From: Onthophagus taurus
Lineage: Eukaryota > Arthropoda > Insecta > Coleoptera > Scarabaeidae
DNA: 64,000 nucleotides
Assembly: GCF_036711975.1 (NCBI RefSeq)
Contig: NC_091973.1
Span: 14,756,001-14,820,000 of the forward strand
Direction of reading: 5' to 3'
Below, piece after piece: positions 1 to 9,278 of this stretch. Both the position numbers and the translations under genes were made by a program. The notes under the pieces were generated by a model. That model had not been told where the DNA came from and did not search any database. It saw only the letters and a program-made list of their open reading frames with translations. The number at the start of each line of letters is the position of its first letter. Within the stretch, counting starts at the first letter, position 1.

Positions 1-218
1 AAATTAAAATTAAAGGATTTTGAAAATTAAAAACAAAAAATAAATGCTTAAATTTCTTTCCACAACATGAAGTTACAAAACAAAAGAAAATTCATAAAAC
101 TAAAAAGAGAAAAACAAAGATTAAAGGCGTAAAAATAAAAATTTAAGAGCGATTACCTAAAACGTGTATTCTTCAGCGTGACATGTTGTGGAGAGAAAGA
201 TAAGGAGGAAGTAACAGG

Positions 219-887
219 TTAAATAAAAACATTCAGAAATAAAAATTCACTATAAATGCGAACTTGACAAAAATAAAATTTACTGTGTGACAGGCCAAAC
301 ACGTTGTATGAAGATTCAAAAAAAAACCAAATAAATTTCAAATAAAATCTGTGATTATTGAAATCGGTGATATCATTTAAGATCAAATCAGGGAATGTTT
401 TTTTATACAGGTCGATATACATTTCTTCATAAAAATCCATTAACTTTGATTTTTTCAAATTTTTGATAATATTGATATTGTTAGGGTGTGGAGAATGGTT
501 TTTTGAAATTAAATGTTTGTAAAAAGCTGAATTTTCTTTTTTTATGTGTTCTTTGTACCTTATATTGATGTTGCGTCTTGTTTGTCCGATGTAAAAACAT
601 TCGCATTCGTTACACTTGATTTTATATAGGCCACTTTTTTCTTTTTCCTTAAATCTATGTTTATTATTAATTAAGATTTGACCTATTTTGTTAGAATTTG
701 AAAATGCGGGTGTAATATTAAATTTAGTAAGGTTGTTTTTGAAGACATATTGCAAATTAGGGTGAAAAGGGACTTTTATGTAAGAAGTATTCAACTTAGT
801 AGCTGGAAAAATTAATTGGATTATATTATTGTTATGAAGTTTGTTATAAAAACTCTGTATTTCGTTGATGTTAAAACCGTTCCTCAA
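219..887 (-). pseudogene. PLE C-terminal GIY-YIG endonuclease domain
   Basis: Encodes the endonuclease half of the PLE polyprotein, which nicks target DNA for target-primed reverse transcription. Visible motifs: an N-terminal YKIKC segment, the FYIGQT strand with its tyrosine and the downstream RRNINIRYKEH helix, then a conserved tail ending near FIWFF. A cysteine pair (CNECECF) just before the GIY-YIG core is typical of PLE endonucleases. A frame continuing upstream to about 1010 links it to the RT, but a one-base shift near 1005 separates it from the RT ORF. It is therefore a fragment, not an independent gene. Confidence 0.85.
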
Positions 888-999
888 ACCAATCTCAGCG
901 ATCCTACGTATTTCTTCTGTAAAGTTAGCTTTATTAAGGGGCGTTCGTACAGCTCGTCTGAAGAAAAAGTTAAACGCCGCACCTTTGTAATTATAATAA

Positions 1000-1551
1000 C
1001 TATAAGTGTTTAGGAATGATACAGTCAGTACTGGTGGGTTTACGAAATATATTAAAATCTATATTGCAGTTATCTTGATTTCTATGTAAGGTTAAATCTA
1101 GAAAATTAAGGCGGCGTTCAACTTCCTTGTCTATAGTAAAATTTAAACAATTAATATTATTAAAAACATTTTCAAGTCCTTTGAGCTTAGCACGATTCCC
1201 CTCATAAACTATGAGAATATCATCGACATATCTGCAACAGAATTTTATGTCTTTAGTGAATAGAACATATTTTTTGGAAAAAAGTTGTTCTAAATTGTTC
1301 ACAAAGATATCCGAAATGATGCCCGATATGGGAGAACCCATGGGTACACCATCTTTCATAGTGTAAAACTTATTATTAAAAGTGAAAAAATTTTGTTTAC
1401 AAACATGATTAAGAACTTTTAAGAGGTTATTTATATCCTGAAAATTAAGTTGATCTAATGATTCTGAAATATTGGTTAAATGTCGTCTGATAATATCAAG
1501 TGAATCGTTAATTGATACGTTTGAGTAGAGATTCCTCACGTCGAAAGATAT
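1000..1551 (-). pseudogene. PLE reverse transcriptase, palm part
   Basis: RT fragment with an SFDVRNLYSNV motif (first catalytic aspartate), a DGVPMGSPIS segment and the YVDD catalytic box, followed by the thumb-like RRLNFLDLTL stretch. It is in frame with the N-terminal RT piece at 1972-2298 once the inserted LTR and one copy of its 4-bp duplication are discounted. The ORF ends prematurely at 1000; the correct frame continues one base away towards the GIY-YIG domain. Confidence 0.9.
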
Positions 1552-1967
1552 TGCCACGAAAAGTTTTAACACCGATATAAAACAATATTTTATCGAGGAT
1601 TATTGTAAGACAATCGCTGGTATGTATTTAGATAATGCTTTATCAACGTCGCGAGGGAACGACGACCTGCCCGATGGCGGGGGGCGCCTCGGAAGAATAC
1701 CAGTGATTGTCCGATAGTTGGGAGTAAGAAGCGGTTAAGTTCGGTGGTAATAAAAAGACTTAAAAGTTATCTGTGAGACCGTTTTTCATTTCCAACCCGA
1801 ATATCTTCCCGACGTCCGGAATACTAAACCTCAGTACGAAACACGGTAAGTACCTTTACTGTTATATTCAGATTAGAAGGGTTAGCTAGCGTTGGTACCT
1901 CCGCAATAAGAATTCAAGCGAGTAGCTAGGAGCAACTACCCCCCTGAACCAAGGGCGAAACGTGACA
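1552..1967. mobile_element. Solo LTR, 416 bp, with ATAT target duplication
   Basis: The plus strand starts TGCCACG and ends CGTGACA, a TG...CA pair with short inverted termini, flanked by ATAT at 1548-1551 and 1968-1971. It interrupts the PLE reverse transcriptase exactly between codons. There is no coding content. A solo LTR left by LTR-LTR recombination of a Gypsy-type element (4-bp duplication) is the simplest reading. The orientation cannot be fixed from the sequence. Confidence 0.8.
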
Positions 1968-1971
1968 ATAT

Positions 1972-2298
1972 TAATTTTGAGGAACTATTTAGTTTAAGAG
2001 TACTTAGTTTATTTATTAGCTGTTCTGAATTTTGAATAGTATACTTAAAAGTATAATGAAAATTTTGATATAAAAATTTTTGAAAACGTTTTGCTATTTT
2101 TTCTGAAGGAGTGTTAGAGTTACTAATAATGGGTCGAATACTAAGGTCTTTTCTGTGTAATTTAATTAAGCTCTTCAAACATGGTATTAACGGGTTCATT
2201 TCGAAAATGTTATTAGTATCAATATTGAACTTGTTTAGACTTAATTTGTGTTTGTTAACTAACTGTTTTAATTTGTTGTTAAATGTAAGGGTTGAAAT
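1972..2298 (-). pseudogene. PLE reverse transcriptase, N-terminal part
   Basis: Contains the PLE RT fingers region (LIKLHRKDLSIRPIISN, then IAKRFQKFLYQ). The last codon before the LTR insertion ends at 1972, and 1551 starts the next codon of the downstream piece, so the insertion left both halves in register. Upstream the frame stays open to about 2299 and then meets the inverted tail, so the protein's N-terminus is absent. Confidence 0.8.
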
Positions 2299-2870
2299 TT
2301 ATTTTTGTTTTTAATTTTCAAAATCCTTTAATTTTAATTTAATTTTTATTTAACATGCGCATGTTACATTTCTGAATAGATTTTTAGTTCAGTTGTTTTG
2401 TTATTTTTCATTTAAAGTTAAAATTTTTTCTTGTTAATTATCATTTTGATTTAATTTTAATTTTTTGTAAATTTTTCAATTTGCTACGTTCTGTTTTTAT
2501 ATCTTTTTCGAAAACTTCTCAAATTTTATATCGTTTAAATCTTCAATATCATTTCATTCATTTTAATCTTAAACCCTTTAATATTCAACTTGTAAAAATT
2601 TTATTTTTTGAAATTTTCCCTTCTTTTTCTCTCTACAACAATTTGTTTTTAACGAAGTTTTTGTTAACATTCCAATGTATGTACATCTTACGCAAGTTTT
2701 GCCACTAAATTTACGACGGTAAATATTTTTATTATAATTTTTCTTTAATTAAGATTTTTATTTTTATAATTTTAATTTACAGTCGTGCCTGAAGACGACT
2801 AATTCGTTCGAGTCGAAACAATATTGTAGCACTGAAACCTAATAAATATTTTTCATCATAACAATTTAAC
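2297..2870 (+). mobile_element. Inverted PLE 3' tail
   Basis: Non-coding, T-rich DNA whose first 45 bases mirror bases 1-45. Its end (2781-2860) resembles the end of the PLE tail at 43066-43140, including a hammerhead-like fold, AATAAA-like sequence and TTCATCATAA. It is therefore a PLE 3' terminal region (pLTR-like) joined head-on to the minus-strand PLE body. Short ORFs here have no family features. Confidence 0.75.
2785..2832 (+). ncRNA. Hammerhead-like ribozyme in PLE tail
   Basis: Type I layout: stem I GTGC (2785-2788) pairs with GCAC (2829-2832); core CTGAAGA (2789-2795); stem II GACT/AGTC (2797-2800 with 2811-2814); GAAA (2815-2818); a short palindromic stem III ACAATATTGT; predicted cleavage after A2828. 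PLEs are known to carry hammerhead motifs (established). One oddity is an extra C (2796) between the CTGANGA box and stem II, which may lower or abolish activity. Confidence 0.65.
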
Positions 2871-2984
2871 ATTTTTCAGTAAAGTGCACGGTGGTGTAGA
2901 CATTTTTTTCTGTTGTTGCAAGTCGAACTGTTGAAGCTGAGTGTAAGTATGCTAAATTGAACCGATTGTGAGATATTAAGCATA

Positions 2985-3335
2985 AATGTATATAAGGTCA
3001 TCAGAAATGTCCTGTAGATACATCTACTCGTTCTCAAAGTCAGGTAGGTTACCAGAGACGTATACAAATTTGAGATAATAACTTTTATTATTTTTTTAGG
3101 AAACATTCAATTTTCTCTTCAAACCTACCATTCCATATCAATTTTTATCATCAAAAGTGAAACCTGGCGTTTCTTGGATAGAACGCGATTTATTAAACAT
3201 ACGCTACAATGAAGGTTATATTGATTATTATCTCAAATTTGATTTGAATACGTCTCTGGTAACCTATTTGACTTTGAGAACGATAGACGCGTCTTCAACA
3301 CATTTCTGATGACTTTGTATTTACCGTGAAACTCC
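2985..3335. repeat. Imperfect foldback element
   Basis: Two arms of about 100 bp (roughly 2990-3090 and 3216-3330) are inverted copies of each other: GGTAGGTTACCAGAGACGT on one side matches ACGTCTCTGGTAACCTAT on the other, and similarity extends to AGGTCATCAGAAATG versus CATTTCTGATGACTT. The spacer is about 125 bp. No coding content; possibly a MITE. Flanks 2875-2985 and 3335-3440 show nothing further, apart from weaker continuation of the symmetry. Confidence 0.7.
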
Positions 3336-3443
3336 ACCACACATTCTAAAATCTTTCAAGGTTTTTCTCGATGGTTAAAATTTGCATATGAAACTCAGTT
3401 CCACTACTACTACTCGCACCGCTCGCTCGCTCACGTTATTAGT

Positions 3444-3760
3444 ATGTCACGGTTAAGTCAATTAGGACAGTATCAATTTTCCCGAAGAAGAAGAACATAT
3501 CCGAATTAGAGGTGGATAAATTGTATGCGATTAAGTCTGCGAAGCGGATTACATCATGCGCATGGTCATCAGTTGTTGTTGATTTGGTGGATGGATTCAC
3601 CGTATTTTTACCGAAACGTATCGCGGTGGTGATTACAAATGGTGAAATTACTGAACCAGGAAGAGGACGTATGAGCTTGATATTCAAAGGATCAAAAGAT
3701 GTTGGAAAAGGGACTCCAGCGCATCTCGTCGACTTCGTAAAAACGTTAGAAAGTAAATAA
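3444..3760 (+). pseudogene. Relic of small Polinton terminal-type protein
   Basis: Starts at ATG 3444 with MSRLSQLGQ, then shifts frame near 3480 and continues to 3760. It matches the intact 101-residue protein at 60846-61151 (minus strand): both have the MSRLSQLGQ start, a SVV...L...GF...LP.RIA core, a KG.KD.GK segment and an L.DFVK.LE end. A third, degenerate copy lies at about 59686-59890. The function is unknown; a small beta-rich nucleic-acid-binding fold is only a guess. Here it marks the end of a lost Polinton-like element whose body would lie to the left. Confidence 0.65.
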
Positions 3761-4345
3761 ATGTAAATGTTCTTATCGACTTTGTAAAATGCTAATAAAA
3801 TGTTAATAAAATGAGTTTTCTTGCCTGATGGGTGTCGCTCATCAGGTAACATGCCCCCCGACTAGGTGACGCCACTCTCGGTGACCGCCGCCAGGTACAG
3901 AAACCTCTTGGGTTACCAACCACTAGGTGGCGCAAGTCACCAGATAAATTTTAAGCTGCGCCATCTCTCGCTCATCAGGTAAACCAACCCCCGTGTGTGT
4001 CGACATCGTAAAAACGTTAGAAAGTAAATAAATGTAAATGTTCTTATCGACTTTGTAAAATGCTAATAAAATGTGTTTTCTTGCCTGATGGGTGTCGCTC
4101 ATCAGGTAACATGATCCCCGGTTATTTGACGCCACTCTCGGTGACCGCCGCCAGGTACAGAAACGTCTTGGGTTACCAACCACTAGGTGGCACAATAAAA
4201 AAAGTCACCAGTTAAATTTGCCAGATGAGCGAGAGATGGTGCCTGATGGGTGTCGCTCATCAGGTAACGCCCCCCTACCCAACTATACCCCGCTAGGTGA
4301 TACAACTCTCGGTGACCGCAGGCACCAACCGCTAGGTGGTGCTTT
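3729..4345. repeat. Direct repeat cluster with recurrent hairpins
   Basis: A unit of about 220 bp starting at the 3' end of the preceding relic gene (GTCGACTTCGTAAAAACG) is repeated with a period of about 271 bp (about 3729 and 4000); a shorter third copy lies at about 4240-4345. Each contains CCTGATG...CATCAGG (7-bp stem) and an ACCAACC(A/G)CTAGGTGG motif. The same CCTAGTGGTTGG motif, reverse-complemented, occurs at about 59240-59260 beside another relic of the same small gene, so these look like element-end repeats. 4345-4507 holds a duplicated AACCGGCATTAATA segment and nothing coding. Confidence 0.75.
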
Positions 4346-4507
4346 AAGTTACACCATGCGCAGGAGCAGCAGGATTCAGAATTAACTTCCGGTCCGGAAC
4401 CGGCATTAATATACCGACAGTCACCAGATCTAGTAACTTTCCCAATGCCAACCTAAATCTAGTTACAAATCCTTAATCCTGGTCCAGAACCGGCATTAAT
4501 ACTCTAC

Positions 4508-5106
4508 TCTCTGATCCTCTAAAAAATTCCATTTTTCTTGAACGAGCGCGGGATATTGAGAACAGTTATAAAGATTTTCAAACAGCTCATAATGTCATTT
4601 TTGGAATCATTGACGAAGCTAACTTTGAGACTCAAGATAAACTTCGAGAAAACGCAGCTACTGTTTACTATACCATTAAAGCCGTCTTTCATCAACGTTC
4701 GCCACCTCCTTCAACAAGTCGGGATGTTTCCTTACCAGAAGCTCCGAAGCTCAATAAAATCTCACTGCCAACTTTTGATGGTAATTACAAGGACTGGCAT
4801 ACGTTTTTTTGACCTGTTCCGGACCCTGGTTCATGAAAACAATTCGTTGTCATAAATTGTCAAGTACCAGTACCTTCTCACCTCTTTAAAGGGAGAACCC
4901 TTTAATCTTTTAAAGGGATTGCCAGTCATAGAGGCTAATTATGAAACGGCTTACAATACTTTAAAGGGAAGATACAATAATAAACGGCATTTAGCCACAT
5001 TGTATTTCTTGGAAATTCTTCATGTAAAACCTTTGAAAGACAAATCTGTAAAGAATTTTCGAGTATTAGTTGACACATTTTTTTCTATTTCTTGCTGTTC
5101 AATTTA
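4508..5106 (+). pseudogene. BEL/Pao gag fragment
   Basis: In the gag frame it reads LERARDIENSYKDF through LPTFDGNYKDWHTFF, the DUF1759-type BEL gag core. It hits TGA at a seven-T run near 4804-4813. The frame that continues the protein (DLFRTLVHENN) is one base further on. A second break near 5085-5100 separates it from the next ORF. Copy 2 shares the first frame break but not the second. Confidence 0.75.
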
Positions 5107-6570
5107 GTGCTTCCAAAATTGACAGACGCAATCAGAACCACCTTCGAAGCAGAACATACTGATACCGACATTCCAACATATGTTCAGCTAATGACCTTTC
5201 TTGAAAAGAGAGCAAAGGCACTAGAATCCGTCTTACTAATGTCGGAGGATAAAGCTTCCCTTATGCGGTTCAAGCTCAACATGCGGGAAAAGGCAGTGAA
5301 TCTGAAACTTGAACATCTTTCAGCAAAGCCGCAATCATCTAAATGTATTTTATGCCCAGAAGTGCATCCCATCTATCGATGCCACGTTTTTAATGGAAAA
5401 TCAGCTATTGAAAAGTTGGCAGTTGCTCGAGAGTACAATTTATGTCGTAACTGCCTTAGTCAAAACCATGCCACACATAATTGCTCATCTAACCGTACCT
5501 GTCGCATTTGCAACCAGCATCATTACTCGTCACTTCATCTTAAAGGTCCAGGCTCTGCAGCTATTCATGTGGGGACTTCCTTACATAAAATGTCTTCTGA
5601 AACACACGACATACCTCACAAAGTTATATTGCCAATAACACCCGTACACATTCAAGATAATTTTGGAATATTACAGAAAGTAAATGCTTTAATTGATTCT
5701 GGAAGTATGTCAAATTTCATATCGAAAAGGCTCTCAAAGAAGTTACACATACCTAGAAAATACACATCTTGTGTAGAGATTCAAGGCCTGAACTCGATGA
5801 CGTCGATTTGTAAAAAGGGATCAATTGATTGTTCCGTTCAACCTATTCATTGTCAACAGCCATCCTTCCAATTCAAAGCTATTATAACCCCAAGTATTTG
5901 CTCCAATCAACCCTCGGCTTCCTCTATTGCTTCCCTGTACTCACATCTTAAACACCTAAACATAAATTCAGATAACAACATTCCTACCATCTCGGTCGAT
6001 CTCTTGCTGGGAGCGGAATTGGTTCCTCAGATATTTACCGAAGGTCGCATTCAGGGCGGATCTCATGAGCCCATCGCTGTCCATACCGTTTTTGGATGGA
6101 TTCTTATGGGAAAGTCTTCTGTTTCCGATCCAACTCACAACTCGACATGTCTGTCAACCACCAATGCCTCTTTGGAAAAGACGATTCACAATTTTTGGGA
6201 ATTGGAATCAGTTCCGAACATAGTCACGTTATCACGTGAAGATGAAATATGCGAAAGACATTTCGTTACAAATTATAAAAGAACTGAAACAGGAAGATTT
6301 ATGGTTTCTTTGCCTTTTAAAAAAAATACTCCACTGTTGGGAAGCTCTTACCAAAATGCATTGAAGCGTTTTATTTCTCTTGAAAAGAGATTGTTGCACA
6401 ATTCAACGTTACGTCTCGAGTATGACAAGTTTATGAAACGTTATCTTCAGCTAAATCATATGTCCCTTATCTCTTCTTCGGATCCTTTACCTTCTGCCAC
6501 TTATTATATCCCGCATCATTGTATTCTCCGTCCCACCACCTCCTCCAACCAAACTGCGAGTGGTTTTTGA
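5092..6570 (+). pseudogene. BEL/Pao zinc knuckle, protease and RT N-terminus
   Basis: A 492-codon frame. Around residues 85-150 lie Cys/His clusters (CILCPEVHPIYRCH, CRNCLSQNHATHNC, CRICNQHHYSSLH). A pepsin-like retroviral protease follows with ALIDSGSMSNFIS (catalytic DSG) and LLLGAELVPQI, then a FGWILMGK segment and the start of the RT (ERHFVTNYKRTETGRFMVSLPF). The C-terminus ends out of frame at 6570; the RT continues in another frame from about 6546. Compared with copy 2 the 6340-6400 stretch retains extra sequence, so copy 2 has a short deletion there. Confidence 0.85.
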
Positions 6571-7926
6571 TGCTTCGGCGACCACATCCAACGGTCAATC
6601 ACTTAATGACACATTGTTGATAGGACCCAAGCTACAGCAAGATATTGTTAAGATCTTATTGTATTTTCGCTGCTTTAATTTTGCGTTCATCTGCGACATA
6701 AAACAGATGTATCAACAGATTTTGATATCACCTGTTGATCGTGAAGCCAACGTATCCTTTCGCGTTTTACCCCGACTGAACAATTCAAGAATACGCATTA
6801 AATACAGTCACGTATGGAATTGCCTCGTCTCCTTTTCTGGCATTACGTACCCTTCTAGAACTCGCCAATCTTCACGCCGATGAATATCCAAGAGCTGCAG
6901 CCGTGTTGAAAAATCACATCTATGTTGATGATATTGTAGCGGGAGCACAGTCGATCGACGAAGTTTTACAACTGCAAGAGAAATTAATTAATTTACTAAA
7001 AAAGGAGGTTTCGAACTTCGAAAATGGGCAAGTAATTGTACCAACCTATTACAAGCAGTATCGGAAACACATTTACAGAAGCCAATATCGATGGAGGCCA
7101 GTGAACTCAACTAGGTCAAAGTTTTGGGTGTGCAGTGGAATCCAACCATGGATCAATTCAATTATTCCGACTCTTCCCGTCCAAATCACTGCTCTAAACA
7201 TTCAATCCTTTCGGAGATTGCCCGGATTTATGATCCATCCAAAGGTGTTTATGTAACAGCTATAGCAGCTGAAAATTTCCTGGGATGAACCTCCTCCACT
7301 TCATATAACTGAAAATTGGGTAACTTTTCAAAGTAATCTTCCATTATTATCAGAATGGAACTTACCTCGCTTAATGATCCCTCTTGAATCCCAGTCTATT
7401 CAACTTCACTTGTTCTGTGATGTATCCCAACAAGGGTATTGCGCAGTAGCGTATTTACGCTCTCAAACTACTAACACTATCCAAACGTCTTTTGTATATG
7501 CCAAATCTCGTGTCGCACCTTTAAAAACAATTTCCATTACTCGTCTCGAGTTGTGTGGTGTAGTTCTTCTTGTCGATCTGTTGCAGAATCTTAAAGAAAT
7601 CTTGTCTCTCCTCACATATCTTGAATCCATCACTGCATGGTCTGATTCACAAGTGACTTTAGCATGGATTGCATCCTCACCAAGCCGATGGAAAGTTTTC
7701 ATTGCAAATCGTGTGTCCCATATACAAAACATTCTTTCTTCAAAGTCTTGGAGATACATTCCCTCTTCTGACAATCCCGTGGACTGTGGTTCAAGAGGAC
7801 TATTCCCTAAACAATTAATTTCTGCCGAACTATGGTGGAAGGGTCCCCCTTGGCTCGAAAAATCACCAGACTATTGTCCCTCACTCGACAAAGTTCCAGA
7901 AACAACAGAAATCAAGTGTGAACAAC
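6546..7926 (+). pseudogene. BEL/Pao RT and RNase H, fragmented
   Basis: Successive frames give RVVFDASATTSNG, FICDIKQMYQQI (first RT aspartate), then after a shift HIYVDDIVAG (YVDD box), and after further shifts an RNase H-like part beginning IQLHLFCDVSQQGYCAV and ITAWSDSQVTLAW. At least four frame breaks lie between 6546 and 7374. The ORF at 7374-7931 runs into the Polinton end; its last codons are Polinton sequence. Confidence 0.85.
7921..7926. repeat. Left target-site duplication of Polinton element 1
   Basis: AACAAC, repeated at 21066-21071. The empty site is visible in BEL copy 2 (GAACAACAATC). Six-base duplications are the Polinton norm. Confidence 0.95.
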
Positions 7927-8341
7927 AGTAGTATAAGAAGGAGAGTTCTGGAGCAGGATTATCCAATATTTTGCGCTCTGTGATTGGTTGAAATGCCAAT
8001 ATGGCGGTCAAAAATTTAGTAACTTTTAGGGATTTTCATTTTACATGTTGGCAATGAATCTCAATTATGTTGGTACTACTGAGGGTGGATGGAATGTAAA
8101 TTTTTTTAATATAAATAAAAGTAGGGTGACCGTCAATATATAAAAATTACGATTAATGATTCGTGCTACAATTAGGACTAAGCGTGTGAAAATGAAAGGA
8201 GAATTAAAAAAAAAAAAACAACAAACGTTACAGTGAACTTGTATTTTAACGGTGAGTAATATACATTGAAATGAAGTGTGTTAAATTTAAAGAAGATTTA
8301 GATGTGTATTATATTGATGAAGACCAATATAGCAAAAATGC
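7927..8341 (+). repeat. Left terminal inverted repeat of element 1
   Basis: Matches the reverse complement of 20652-21065 with few mismatches. It includes an AT-rich ATATATAAAA stretch, an oligo-A run near 8210 and the first 24 codons of a small ORF. Just inside it, 8343-8410 repeats part of the TIR (GTGACCGTCAATA versus GTGAACGTCAATA, then ATTAATGA), a local direct duplication. Confidence 0.93.
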
Positions 8342-8360
8342 ACTCGGTGAACGTCAATAA
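8271..8360 (+). pseudogene. Truncated left-TIR copy of the 64-residue TIR gene
   Basis: ATG at 8271 opens MKCVKFKEDLDVYYIDEDQY, matching the start of the right-TIR gene (20528-20722, minus). The match stops where the TIR ends (8341), and the frame closes at 8360 after 29 residues. The gene therefore spans the inner TIR border and only the right copy is full length. Confidence 0.7.
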
Positions 8361-8552
8361 AAAAATAAGATTAATGACTCGTGCTCCAATTAGGAATAGG
8401 TGTGTAAATAGTTAAGTGAATGGTATACATAAAAATAATTTTCGCTCTGCGTATTGGTGAGAGAGACAGTATATAACGTATATAAAGGTGAATGTAAATG
8501 TTGTAACGAGAACCAATCGATTAACAGATAGCTCCATATTAAACTTTTAGAA

Positions 8553-9221
8553 ATGGTTAAGACATTGTTTACGTTATCATTAATAAAGGTTTGTATGAGT
8601 TGTGAAAAAAGATATTATTTAGGTAAGTACAGAAAATTACTCCCTAAAAGTGTATATAATAAAGTATGGGTTAGTTGGTTTAAGGTTTGGAAAATCTACA
8701 TGTTTTATGATAATTGTTTAGATTTAGATATAGAAGCTTATTTAGAAAATGTTTATAATTTTGAATCGTTATGCTTATCAAGAGATAGAGAATATTTAAG
8801 ATATTTTTTATTAGCATTAGATGTAGTTGGAAATAGTGGTGATAGACTTGAGAAAGAGAACTTTATAAACAGATACCTGTCAAATGCTTCTTCCATTTTA
8901 AGAATTTCTATTCACACTCCAGACGGTGCTTTATGTTTAGCTTGTTTTGAAAAGATTAATAGGTTTAGATTGAGAAGCAATTTAAAAAAGTACATAAAAA
9001 AATGGAAGTATAGATATTACGAATTATCATTTGATAATTTATTCAACTGTATAGAAGATAAAGCATCATTTTTCAACCCTTGCTTTATAGCGTTATTTAG
9101 ATTTAAGGATAATTATGATATGGAACATTTTTTTGAATTATATTCCTCATTTTCAGACTTAGAATGGAATACTAGTGATAGTGATTATGGTAATGATAAT
9201 ATAATAGAAGATTTATGGTAA
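8553..9221 (+). CDS. Hypothetical protein, 222 residues
   Basis: Intact frame from an ATG with good context (AGAAATGG) near the left end of element 1, transcribed rightwards and convergent with the integrase (9279). I do not recognise it. It is rich in aromatic and basic residues, has two CxxC pairs (CMSC near residue 14, CLAC near residue 130) that could bind zinc, and an acidic tail. AATAAATAAATA just after the stop can serve as a polyadenylation signal. An element-specific accessory gene. Confidence 0.6.
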   Translation: MVKTLFTLSLIKVCMSCEKRYYLGKYRKLLPKSVYNKVWVSWFKVWKIYMFYDNCLDLDIEAYLENVYNFESLCLSRDREYLRYFLLALDVVGNSGDRLEKENFINRYLSNASSILRISIHTPDGALCLACFEKINRFRLRSNLKKYIKKWKYRYYELSFDNLFNCIEDKASFFNPCFIALFRFKDNYDMEHFFELYSSFSDLEWNTSDSDYGNDNIIEDLW

Positions 9222-9278
9222 ATAAATAAATATTAATATTAAGTAGTTGTTTTATTTAAAAAAAAATATATATAATTA

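Larger units (their letters stand above)
1..2298 (-). mobile_element. Penelope-like retroelement (PLE), 5'-truncated and broken
   Basis: Minus-strand remains of a PLE: reverse transcriptase N-part (1972-2298), RT palm (1000-1551) and a GIY-YIG endonuclease (219-887), in the order typical of the family. The reading frame is split by a solo LTR (1552-1967) and by a frameshift near 1005. The open frame upstream of the RT begins abruptly near 2298, so the 5' end is missing. Bases 1-45 are the reverse complement of about 2297-2341, so the 3' tail, which continues past the left edge, also occurs inverted at the 5' side. Inverted or partial tandem copies are common for PLEs. Confidence 0.9.
4508..7926 (+). 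mobile_element. BEL/Pao retrotransposon copy 1, 5' part (5'-truncated)
   Basis: Similarity to BEL copy 2 begins at CTCTGATCCTCTAAAAA (about 4508), so the 5' LTR, leader and gag start are missing. The gag-protease-RT-RNase H order is preserved but broken by several frameshifts. It stops at 7926, where the Polinton begins, and resumes at 21066 after one copy of the 6-bp duplication AACAAC. Copy 2 carries the uninterrupted sequence at that point. Confidence 0.9.

Noticed and set aside
3439-4195. Minus-strand ORFs across the repeat cluster
   Set aside because: They run through direct repeats and antisense to the frameshifted small gene, and repeat each other, so they are repeat artefacts.
3820-4345. 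CRISPR-like array
   Set aside because: The repeats are long, few, unevenly spaced and eukaryotic; there are no spacers or cas genes.
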